A stretch of DNA of 64,000 nucleotides from Polytrichum commune (lineage: Eukaryota > Streptophyta > Polytrichopsida > Polytrichales > Polytrichaceae), in NCBI GenBank assembly GCA_950295325.1, contig OX485806.1, positions 866,001 through 930,000 of the forward strand, given 5' to 3'. Positions 18,254 through 27,343 of this stretch are shown one piece after another (position 1 is the first letter of the stretch; every line of letters begins with the position of its first letter). The position numbers and the translations under genes were made by a program. The notes under the pieces were generated by a model. That model searched no databases. It saw nothing but the letters and a program-made list of their open reading frames with translations, and had not been told where the DNA came from.

Positions 18254-20669
18254 TAATAATCCACAGGATCATGTGAGACATTTGCAAGCGGTATTTGAAC
18301 GACTTCAACGGTGGGGACTCCGTTTACATCATGGAAAATGTAAGTTTTTCCATGATCAATTGCCCTATTTAGGCCACATGATTGTTCATGGCGGTCTTGG
18401 TGTGCAACAGGCGAAGGTGGATGCTTTGCACAAAATTCCCGCACCTAGTGATGTACCACGGCTTCGTGCATTTCTAGGATTGGCAAATTATTATAGGAGG
18501 TTTGTCAAAAACTTTAGTTTGATTGCCAAACCCCTTACCATTCTCACGGGTAAAGACCAACCATGGATTTGGAGTCGGGAACAACAACAGGCATTTGATA
18601 CATTAAAGCAGAGGCTCGGTTCAGCGCCAGTGCTTCGACGCCCGGATGTGTCTAGAGCTTTTCAATTGCACACGGATTGGAGTGCAGTGGGATTGGGAGC
18701 GGTATTGACACAGAAAGATGAAGAGGAAAAGGAATATGTGATGGCTTATGCATCTAGAAGCAATAATAGTGCTGAATCTAATTATTCTTCTTATGAAGGC
18801 GAGGCCTTGGCGGCCGTTTGGGCCATTGCACATTTTCGACCTTATTTGTATGGGCAAAAGTTTACTTTAGTGACTGATCATCAGCCTTTAAAATGGCTTA
18901 TGGAATCAGATAAGCTCACCGGGAAACTTGCTAGGTGGGCATTGTTACTTCAGGAATATGATTTTGAAGTTGTTCACCGAGTAGGAATTGCCAACTTGGA
19001 TGCAGACGGATTGTCTCGCAATCCAAGTCCTTCAGATGAGGATTTAACTGGAGCCAGGTGGCATGGAGATTGTGATCGTGAGGCAGTGCCGGGTTGGCAT
19101 GCTGCCACATATCTCACAATGATGTCGGGATTGGCTGCTGAGATCCTTGTAGAAAAACAGGATGAGGAGGTTGATAAATCTCTCGTTGTTAGTGATGTGT
19201 GGGAAGACCAGGCGGTCTTGTACAAACTTCAACAAGGGATATTTCCTCTTGGACTATCTGCTATGGAGCGAGATAGAGTTAGTCACCGGATAACAAGGTT
19301 TCGTTGGGCAAACAACTTGTTATTTCGTGTGTGGCCGAACGGAACGAGACGCATCGTTCCAAGGCCAGATCAAAGAGCTTCTTTGGTACGGCAAGTGCAC
19401 GAGGAGCTTGGACATTTTGGAGTGCGAAGGACGCACTCTATGTTGCGCAACCAATATTGGTGGACTGGTATGTATCAACAGGTTGCCACTTATGTTTCTC
19501 GGTGTGAAGTATGTGACCGGGTCAGGTCAAGTTTTAATACTTTGTCACCTCAACTTCAGCCTTTACCTATTATGGGCTTGGGATATCGTTGGTCTTTGGA
19601 TTTTGCCGGACCGCTTACTATCACTCCACGTGGTTCCAAGTATGTGCTTGTGATGGTGGAGCATTTTAGTAAGTGGATTGAACTCGTGGCTCTTCCCCAA
19701 AATTCCTCAGAATTGGCGGCTATGGCATTTCTTGATCGAGTTTTGGCACGGTTTGGAGCACCTGCAGAGGTGTTGACGGATCAAGGGAGAGAATTCCTTG
19801 GATCTTTCGAGGCTTTGTGTACCAAGGCTTTGATTGATCATCGGACAACTTCTAGAGATCACCCTGAGGCAGATGGCTTAGCTGAACGAGTTGTTCAGAC
19901 AGTTAAGCGCGGTTTGCGGAAGTATGGATTGCTTCATGGCAACCATCGCGATTGGGACTTGATGTTACCATGGATAGCAATGGGTTATCGTTTCAGCATT
20001 CAAGCATCTTTGGCATCCTATAGTCCTTACCAACTCTTGTATGGACGGGAACCAATTTTACCTAGCTCGGTGCGAGAGAAATTGGCTCCCGTGGTAAACT
20101 TGGATGATCCAGATGTTTGGGCTCAATGTCTTCATGACCGAGTAGCGTTCTTCCAAAAGGCCATGCCTATGGCTATGGAGAACTTAAATATTGCTCAACA
20201 TCGTGATACATTACGGTATGCTCGGATCCGCAGTGGAGCTTATCGACCTCAGGTTCGTAGATTTTCCAAGGGGGATTATGTTTACTTGCAACGGGAGGCG
20301 CCTACGACATTGGATGTCAAGGCTGGGCGCACGATTTTGCGGGTAAAAGATGTCTTGCCAAGTGGTATATTATTGCTTGAAGGCAAGGATGGACGGGAAT
20401 GTCGTGAGCATTCAAAGAATTGTGCTCCATGTCACCTTCCCATCGACGGCTCTGTGCATCCCGAGTTGGCGGTTGTACCACAGGGTCTGCCTTGTTATGT
20501 TTGTGGAGAGAAGACAAGAGCTGCAACAATGTTATTGTGCGACCAATGTCAACGTGGATGGCACATGGCATGTTTGACACCTCCCCTTTTGACTCTTCCT
20601 TCTTGCAATTGGGTTTGTCCTCGTTGTCGGAAAGCCTCTCATTCCGTGGCCGTTAATGGTCATGATTGA
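18231..20669 (+). CDS. pol: Gypsy RT C-terminus, RNase H, integrase and PHD finger
   Basis: 812 codons with no ATG at the start, continuing pol after the frameshift. RT thumb (GLRLHHGKCKFF, FLGLANYYRRFVKNFS) is followed by RNase H with its acidic residues (LHTDWSAVGLGAVL, YEGEALAAVW, VTDHQPLKWLM). The integrase has an HHCC zinc domain (HEELGHFGVRRTH, CEVC) and the D,D-35-E core: Asp457 (SLDFAGPL), Asp517 (LTDQGREF) and Glu552 (GLAERVV). After a basic GPY-like region (FSKGDYVYL), the C-terminus is not a chromodomain but a PHD finger, about residues 755-799: CYVCGEKT, LLCDQCQRGWHMAC and WVCPRC give C4HC3. PHD fingers read histone H3 tails, so this may steer integration, as chromodomains do in chromoviruses (inference). 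Confidence 0.92.
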   Translation: MLDVIIFSNNPQDHVRHLQAVFERLQRWGLRLHHGKCKFFHDQLPYLGHMIVHGGLGVQQAKVDALHKIPAPSDVPRLRAFLGLANYYRRFVKNFSLIAKPLTILTGKDQPWIWSREQQQAFDTLKQRLGSAPVLRRPDVSRAFQLHTDWSAVGLGAVLTQKDEEEKEYVMAYASRSNNSAESNYSSYEGEALAAVWAIAHFRPYLYGQKFTLVTDHQPLKWLMESDKLTGKLARWALLLQEYDFEVVHRVGIANLDADGLSRNPSPSDEDLTGARWHGDCDREAVPGWHAATYLTMMSGLAAEILVEKQDEEVDKSLVVSDVWEDQAVLYKLQQGIFPLGLSAMERDRVSHRITRFRWANNLLFRVWPNGTRRIVPRPDQRASLVRQVHEELGHFGVRRTHSMLRNQYWWTGMYQQVATYVSRCEVCDRVRSSFNTLSPQLQPLPIMGLGYRWSLDFAGPLTITPRGSKYVLVMVEHFSKWIELVALPQNSSELAAMAFLDRVLARFGAPAEVLTDQGREFLGSFEALCTKALIDHRTTSRDHPEADGLAERVVQTVKRGLRKYGLLHGNHRDWDLMLPWIAMGYRFSIQASLASYSPYQLLYGREPILPSSVREKLAPVVNLDDPDVWAQCLHDRVAFFQKAMPMAMENLNIAQHRDTLRYARIRSGAYRPQVRRFSKGDYVYLQREAPTTLDVKAGRTILRVKDVLPSGILLLEGKDGRECREHSKNCAPCHLPIDGSVHPELAVVPQGLPCYVCGEKTRAATMLLCDQCQRGWHMACLTPPLLTLPSCNWVCPRCRKASHSVAVNGHD

Positions 20670-20994
20670 GGATTTTGTGGATGTTTACCACATGTTTTAG
20701 TGGTGAAGTTGTTATTTAGTTGGTTGGAAATTTTATGGGATTGAAAATCACATTGAAAGAGTTATCCAAGAATTCAACATAAATTGTTGAAGGCGATTAA
20801 GGATGGGGCTCAAATTGCACCCAGCCTATAGTTCTTGGATTACTTTGTCAATCATGAGTTTAATTCCCTAGATTACCACTACCCAATTGAATATGTATAG
20901 ATGTAGCAACAACTTGATCATGTTCAACAACTCTACCGATGAGTGTGTTTGTTCCTAGCCGATTGGAGGGGCTCCTTATCTGCTAGTGGGGGCA
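20670..20994 (+). other. Gypsy 3' untranslated region with polypurine-tract-like end
   Basis: Non-coding DNA after the pol stop. It ends with AGTGGGGGCA at 20985-20994, the best polypurine-tract candidate near the 3' end. Directly after it comes the 107-bp block (20995-21101), not the TGTC start of the terminal repeat, which is unusual. Confidence 0.5.
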
Positions 20995-21101
20995 CTTGAA
21001 GAGGTGGTTGTTTAGCATTTTAGTTTGCTATTTTATTTTGCTAATTGATGTTGACGCCGACACTCGATCTGTTGTGTTTAACGATCTTAGTTTACACGAC
21101 A
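20995..21101 (+). repeat. Extra copy of the 107-bp terminal block (A1)
   Basis: The 107 bp from CTTGAAGAGG to CACGACA are identical to 21536-21642. Here they sit between the polypurine-like tract and the right terminal repeat, joined to it by GC, so that the junction reads GACA-GC-TGTC. Confidence 0.9.
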
Positions 21102-21103
21102 GC

Positions 21104-21642
21104 TGTCACGTGAGGTGATATCGGGGGCTAAGTCACGTCAATTTAGGAGTAAATGGACTCCACTAGGAGTCCATGTGTGTTAGGATGAGTAACGGACTCC
21201 ATTGGGAGTCCTAGTTAGTTGTTCATCCCCTCCATGGATGAACTCCACATAGGATTGGGGTTGTATGGAGAGGAAGGCCTCTTGACTTGCCATTGTTGTC
21301 AAGTCAAGTCTTGTGAGTGTGTTTTGAGAGAGAGAGAGCTTGTTGTTGCTTTCTCATGGCTATGGTGTAGTAGATTATGAGTAAAGCCTTTGCATTCTTT
21401 CTCCACCACTTGCACTCTTGGATTCTCCCTTCGTGGAGTGAGAGATAGCTTGACTCTTGTGTGTGAATTTTAGAGTTTCTTAAGCTTTGTAAGGAGACAT
21501 TTTAGTTTCTTAAGCTTGGAGAGAGAAACCCTCATCTTGAAGAGGTGGTTGTTTAGCATTTTAGTTTGCTATTTTATTTTGCTAATTGATGTTGACGCCG
21601 ACACTCGATCTGTTGTGTTTAACGATCTTAGTTTACACGACA
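21104..21642 (+). repeat. Right terminal repeat (3' LTR), 539 bp
   Basis: It starts TGTCACG and ends ACGACA, giving the TGTC/GACA short inverted ends usual for LTRs. It consists of a 432-bp block identical to the left terminus plus the 107-bp block. It is followed by target copy AGGC and then by the resumed transposase reading frame, which proves that this is the outer end. Confidence 0.88.
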
Positions 21643-21646
21643 AGGC

Positions 21647-21841
21647 TGGGATACAAACCCTAACTTTCGGTGGAAGGTGGATTCTGAGCACGGTCCATCT
21701 TGGGTAGATACAAATTCCATATTCATAGCATGGAAACCACGGAAAAACCATAGTAGATCAGTGTCCATCCCTCAAAAGTACATAACTTTTGCAAAAGACA
21801 ACCTTGCTCGGATCGCAGAAGAAGCAACCCACGTTGAATGA
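21647..21841 (+). pseudogene. Putative transposase (DUF7869-like), separated C-terminus
   Basis: 64 codons and a TGA continue the frame of the exon that stops at 11682: WDTNPNFRWKVDSEHGPSWV, then KPRKNHSRSV, ending ARIAEEATHVE. The junction codons (ACA GGC before the insertion, GGC TGG after) restore exactly if the retrotransposon and one AGGC copy are removed. This is direct evidence that a once-continuous gene was split by the retrotransposon. Confidence 0.8.
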
Positions 21842-22608
21842 GAAGTTGGTAGGATTGTGTTAGCATGATTATAGTGTAATATGTAATTCGACGAATATAT
21901 ATTACTCATATGTGTGCTCCTCAAACTTGGGGCAAAGTTTGGGTAGAACTTGCGAATGCTATATTGTTTGGGGTTGGATGAATATCCATTTACTATATTT
22001 CAATACAATTGTGAAGTTCATTTTTTTTATTAAGTTTGGGACTAAATTTTCCATTGAAGAAATATGCATTTATTGCATGCACTTTGTATGTTGCAAGGTC
22101 TATATTTTATTGACCATGCTAATAATAGAAATCGTTTTATATGCTTTTTGGGTGAAACTAGTTTGGAGTGCTCTACCCAAAGTGTTTTTGTTGATGAAGT
22201 TGGTGTTGAGTGCTCTACCATATGTGCTTATGTCCACACATAATAGATTTGGGATATTAGAACATATAATATATTTGAGATTGTTCTCAATATAGTTTCG
22301 GAACACGGAATGTTGTTTGATCCATATATTAATTTGAGACTAGAGAAAGTCTCAATTTAACGAATATAGTGTTTGGTGTATGCAAAGAATTCTAATAGCA
22401 AGTGGTTCTATATGTGGCTTGCTGAGTTTTAGAGGTTTAGTTGGTTCCTCATATCTAGTTATCGCGCACCTCTCCATGCATGAGGACTGACCGAAACATC
22501 ATGGACACGAGGGGGACCCCGGAGTGACATCCGGGACTTGTGACGCCATTGGTGAGAGGGCCCAAGTGATCCTAATGTGGGTGGGGGGCCCAAGTGTTGG
22601 GAACGCCT
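21842..22608. other. No gene seen
   Basis: AT-rich DNA after the transposase stop, presumably the transposon's 3' flank or ordinary intergenic sequence. The last 120 bp become GC-richer and may belong to the repeat that follows. Confidence 0.6.
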
Positions 22609-23438
22609 CCCACCCACAGAGATTAAGAGTCACGAGGATAAGGCCATAAGCTATGCGTAGTTTATGGCGTGAAGATTCTAAAATGCTCAAGAACACCTCA
22701 ATCGGAGGTGTAAGCTAGGAGATATGGCAATTTGAGTGGGGCGTTGTCTCGGGATAGCGCCCTAGTACAACAATGGCCTGGAAGTGGCTCCCGAGACTGC
22801 CAAGGTCTGAACAAGCATAAATTCTTCATTACTTGCCCAAATGAGGCAAGTGGGGACTGCATCGGCATTTACATGTAGCGTAGATAACGATGAAGTGGTT
22901 GCTTGTTAGCATCATACATCATACAAGTAAGTTATGGTGTTCTAAAGCTGGTAGGGCTTCTAGGCCCAGCGGCTAAAGGAAAATGTCCACTTGGCCCCAA
23001 CTCTTGATAGAGAGACAAAAGGTTTCGTGACGGTGGTGTAGGGGCCCTGCCAAAAGTCCTAGAGGCTTATATGGGTGAGGTGGTGTGGCCAAACCCACCC
23101 GAGGCCGAACGGCACGGCCTCCATGGGCATTGGCCCAATGTGAGGGCATAGTTGCCTAGTATGGTGCGGGTTGTTATAGTGTTACTCCGGCAACGCGATT
23201 ATCAACATAAGATTGGACTTCCATAGATGGAAGTCCACATCTAAGAATTAGTTACCGATTAAGGGGTGAGTCCCGAAAGCAAAGGAGGAGGGTTGGTTTC
23301 CCTCCTATGAACTATAAGATCCAGGTTATGGGGAGCTAACCATTCGCATGGCGGAATGCGAAGGGTTAGCACTCGTGACCCTTGCTGAAATTGAAAAATG
23401 ACCAAGTTTGTTAAGGGGAACTAGTGAGGGTTGCGACA
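22609..23438 (-). repeat. TGTCGCAACCC-family repeat, single copy
   Basis: About 830 bp matching 33321-34147 throughout, with scattered substitutions and small indels. On the minus strand its outer end is TGTCGCAACCCTCAC, the same terminus as in the inverted structure at 32775-34147 and the partial copy at 45769. A defined end shared by several copies suggests a terminal repeat of a mobile element. It lacks open frames. Confidence 0.75.
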
Positions 23439-25330
23439 TTAGTGGTATCTGTTGGTATATGAATGATTACATGTGTGTTTGGGAAGGGGCCTATATATGG
23501 GGTGAGATTTTGATACCATTTTATATTTGGGATGGTGAGTATTGTGATGGAATCTGGGTCATGTTTAGGTGCTAACCTAGCCCAATGAATGGTTGTTTGG
23601 GCTTCGTTTTCATTGTGGGGGGTGAGCATAACCTATTTCATGCCATTTGTGTGAGAATGTAGTACCAAGAGATCCGACAATTTTATCTCTGGGAAATGGC
23701 GAGAAGAAATTTGTTAGTCGAGTGGAGCATGTAACTGGTGAGGAGAAGTAGGAATGGGTAATATTAAAGGATGTTGTGATGTAATCTAATAATACTTTGG
23801 GTAGGGTATGGTGTGAGTTTTTGAGTGGGTCATTTTTTGGGATTCTATATTTATATCTTTGATATAACCAAGTTATTTTTATTTTGAATGTTTGGGTTGG
23901 GGGTATTAGGTCATGTGGTTGGTGTAGCATTTGGTTGTATTGGGTCCAAAGCCATGCAAGTCTATTATAAGGAATGGTTATAAGATGTTTATTTGTTTCG
24001 TCATATATGTGGGCGATATCATCTTGTACTTGAATTTTGTTTGTGTTTGTATTGATATCTTTTTTGGGGTTGCATTCGTGTGTTGAAATTTTTATGAGGG
24101 GGATGTTTAGGGGCAAGGATATGTGCCTTGGGTCTTTGTTTTGGGTAGAATAATCATTTTCTCGTATGATATTTTCATATCTAGTGTATGTTGTTTCTTG
24201 GTAAAGTATGTGAGTATTATATTTGTATTGTGTTGTATGACTCTTGGGATGTTATAGGAGAACAATTCTCTTTGTGGGAGTTTTTTGTTATAAGTTATAC
24301 CAGTGGGTAGTATCCATTGGCATAGGTATGTGTACTGTTTTTTTTTTATATATAATTTTATGTTTGTCTTTGATTGGTATCGTATAATGGTCTATTATTG
24401 AGTGTACATGGTATTTTATTGGATTGTATATTATGTGTGTTGGTGTGGGCGGGTGTATTAGATGTGTTTCGGGTTGGTGGTTGTGTGTGGGTATCACTAT
24501 GTAGAGGTTCTATATTATGTCTTGTTATAATGTATTCTTGTTTTAGTGTGCATGGTGGGTAGTGATTTTGGCATGGCTCTTGACAATTCTCATTGCATCA
24601 TGGGTGGAAAAAGAATTGTTTTGCTATTTTCAATGTTTGTTTTTATCATGTGTGTTGGTTTTTTGTAGAAGTTTAAATATTTAGTATAGGACATCAAGTG
24701 TGTGCCATTCCTTAAAGTGAGTTGTTTAATGTCATATATGTTTTCTAAGAGTAGTTTGTGTATGTGTTTTAGGTTTTGAATAGAGATTTTTTGGGGTGGT
24801 GGTGTTGTGGATAGTTTATGCCATTTTTTTCAAGTGGTGTTGCTTCCAAAGGGAATTTTTCTATTTGACTTCTGAGATGGGCTTCACTTGCTATTTTTAT
24901 AAGGTATATTGTTCTAGTGATGGGCGATCGGTTACAGTCGTGGTCTTTGATTTTAGGTATGTTTTTTGCACCTCCATGTTTAGCAAGTATATAGTGTGTA
25001 AGACCCTTGTAGATTGTTCCAAATTTGCCTTTATCATTTAGTGCAATCCTGAGTTGTTCCCTAATACATCTAAGGTAGGCATTTTTTAGTGAAAATGCTT
25101 CTATCCCAAACAACTCATGAGGTAGTCAAGTAACCATGTTTGGTGTGCAGTTGGGGAGTCCACATATTTTCTTCTGAATTGCTATTATTTTTTCATCTAG
25201 TTTTATGATTCCAGGTTGTAAATATGGCACTACATAGATATTGTATGCTATTCTTGCTCTAATTATTGTGTCTACCATACTAATTTTTTGTTTGATTATT
25301 GTTGGACAGTTGCTAAATGACTACATTGGC
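23411..25330 (-). pseudogene. Decayed non-LTR retroelement: post-RT region plus C-terminal domain
   Basis: On the minus strand, conceptual translation from about 25300 downward gives RARIAYNIYVVPYLQPGIIKL, CGLPNCTPNMVT, a stop, then LPHELFGIEAFSLKNAYLRC and GKFGTIYKGLTHYILAKHGG. This pattern (LDxxIxxxQKxICGLP, FGIEAFSL) fits the region following the RT core of LINE-type elements. Further on (24116-23610) comes KVLLDYITTSFNITHSYF, FPRDKIVGSLGTTF and IGYAHPPQ. After a frameshift (23629-23411) there is TIHWARLAPKHDPDSITILT and KWYQNLTPYIG. The PP motif followed by a WA-helix and an ILTxP strand resembles phage-type Dam adenine methyltransferases, but the NPP(Y/F) motif is AHPP here, so that reading is speculative. 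Several stops and shifts make it a pseudogene. Confidence 0.45.
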
Positions 25331-27343
25331 TAATTACCTTAGTGGTTGTGGTATGTATTTGTATTTTTCATTTGAGGGAGGGGACGAGTTGGATATCTAG
25401 ATATACGTATGGTTTGTTTTGGTTTAACACTAGGACAATCTAGTTTCTATATGTAACGCTGGCAGTTTGTAATTCTCTTTTGAATGTTATTTGGTTCATT
25501 TTGGATTTCTGAGCCACTACAACAAATACTACCACTGGTAATAGATATTTTCTAATGGTTGGTCCATGGGAGACCATCATGGCCTCTCAAGGTTGGTGGG
25601 AGTTATTTTCGTTGATTTCAATACTTACATGCTAATTGTACCAATATTGTCAACGCAGTGTACCCGTGATGACCTTAATGAAAGGTTTAAAAAAATAAAG
25701 TTGAAGGTCTATTGACCTATTCAATGTGAAGTGTTGTATATTAAACTTCAAGTTAATATTGCAAGTTCTATATGTGGTACTAGGAAGAGGTGGACACGGT
25801 ACGTATTGAGCATGCCAACATGGTAGACCATATAGTTCCCACGATTCCTTTCTATCATGTTTGCTTGCCATCCCATTCTCACGTTTTCATATGTTGTTTC
25901 CACGTTCCCATATAGTCGTTCTCATGTTCTCATATAGTCATTCCCATGTTCATGTGTAGTCGTTCCCATGTTTCTATATAGATGTTCCCATGTGAGCAGT
26001 TGGCATTCATGTTTTCCCACTTCATTGTTCCCACGTTCCCACAAGCCTACAGTTTGTTCATGTGTGCAATAATTTTTTCCCATATGCACAATACAAACCT
26101 TTTTTCACATTTTGGGACTCCCAAGAATCCCAAAATGTTTAATATAGTGGTTATGATATTTCACTTTAAAGTGTGTTTTTGACAATCTACCATATTTTGT
26201 TGGTTGAATTTGGAGAACTTCCCGTGGAATTACATGCACTTAAGCTAAGGTTTCCAACAACAGGTTGCCCACCTAACTTTCTCACCTATCCTCCTCTTGG
26301 TTAGTGAGTTAAGAAACCTTACTTTTATTGACAAATGGTTGAACAAGGTTTTCACACTTGACACAAAATAACCCGTTGGTGGACTCTTCATTGGGAACCT
26401 AAATAACATGTGTGGGTCACTATGAAATTAAACCCCCTTACATACAAAATTTTTATGGATAAAAACAAATATATATGTATTAACATCATGCTTGAAAATG
26501 GACTCATGCATTTATACTAAGCTTTTCAATCTAATGTCATAAATGCCTCCACTACATATACAAAGACTAAATCATGAATCAAATAGGCCTTTCATAACAT
26601 ACATAATTCATAGTTTGTTTTCAATGAAAAAGTCATTGAACATTGTTTCATCCATAGTATGTAACTCATCAAAACAAGCAAAGCCAACAACACAATTACT
26701 TAGCCACAATCTGAGACAAAAAAAAAACTCAAGGGAGCCCATGAGAGCTCTAAGAGCCTCCAGTTTGTAACAACCTAGAACCCAAATGCAAAATTGTAAC
26801 AAGAACGAACAAGGTAGTCATTGTGGATTATGACCATATGACAACAATGAATGAAATTGTAATTTGGATGAAACTTACATATCTATTATCAATTTATTCC
26901 TTAAACCTTAGGGCCCCCTTTTGCACATCTACCTTTACTTCAAAACTCTTAACAACCTTTCTAAACGTACACACTTGAGGAAAAGAGTACCTCTCCTTTA
27001 TGTGTACTATGTAAGCTAATGCCTCAAATAATTCCCCTTCTTACACTCACGTTAGTTCGTAGTGGTATGAAGAGTCAACCCCTAGTAAGCAAAATAACAA
27101 CCGTGTGGAAGGTATCATGAGGTTTACCTCAATGGGAAACCCATGACATCCCAACTTCACCAAAAATAGCATTTGATGCTCTCAAAAGACGCCTTTCTTG
27201 CTAAAGAGTGGAACTCTTTGTACCTCACGGAAAAAAGAAATAGCTTACCTCAAAGGCATCCCACCCATGGATGTGAAGCGTGTTTGAAGCAACCATTGAC
27301 ACCACTCCAGTCTCCAACGCAAATGCACGTACTTTTAGTCTCA
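25331..27343. other. No gene seen
   Basis: AT-rich intergenic DNA. A short run of CCCATGTTC-like repeats occurs at about 25890-26030. Several short open frames look random in composition. Part of it may be 3' flank of the ankyrin gene, which ends at 27344 on the minus strand. Confidence 0.6.

Larger units (their letters stand above)
11683..21642 (+). mobile_element. Ty3/gypsy retrotransposon carrying a C5 DNA methyltransferase and PHD finger
   Basis: The 9,960-bp element has ends TGTC...GACA and is flanked by AGGC (11679-11682 and 21643-21646; AGGCT if the shared T is counted). The boundaries are independently fixed because the host transposase frame reads HYTG before it and WDTNPNF after it. 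The coding order is gag, two zinc knuckles, aspartic protease, cytosine methyltransferase, RT, RNase H, integrase, PHD finger. From 13442 to 18253 everything lies in one frame, so the ancestor probably made a single polyprotein. Here the frame is cut by stops at 14366, 15860, 16544 and 17537 and by a frameshift at about 18240. The two copies of the 432-bp terminal block are identical, implying recent insertion. Acquisition of cytosine methyltransferases by retrotransposons has been reported in dinoflagellates and charophyte algae. Confidence 0.9.
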
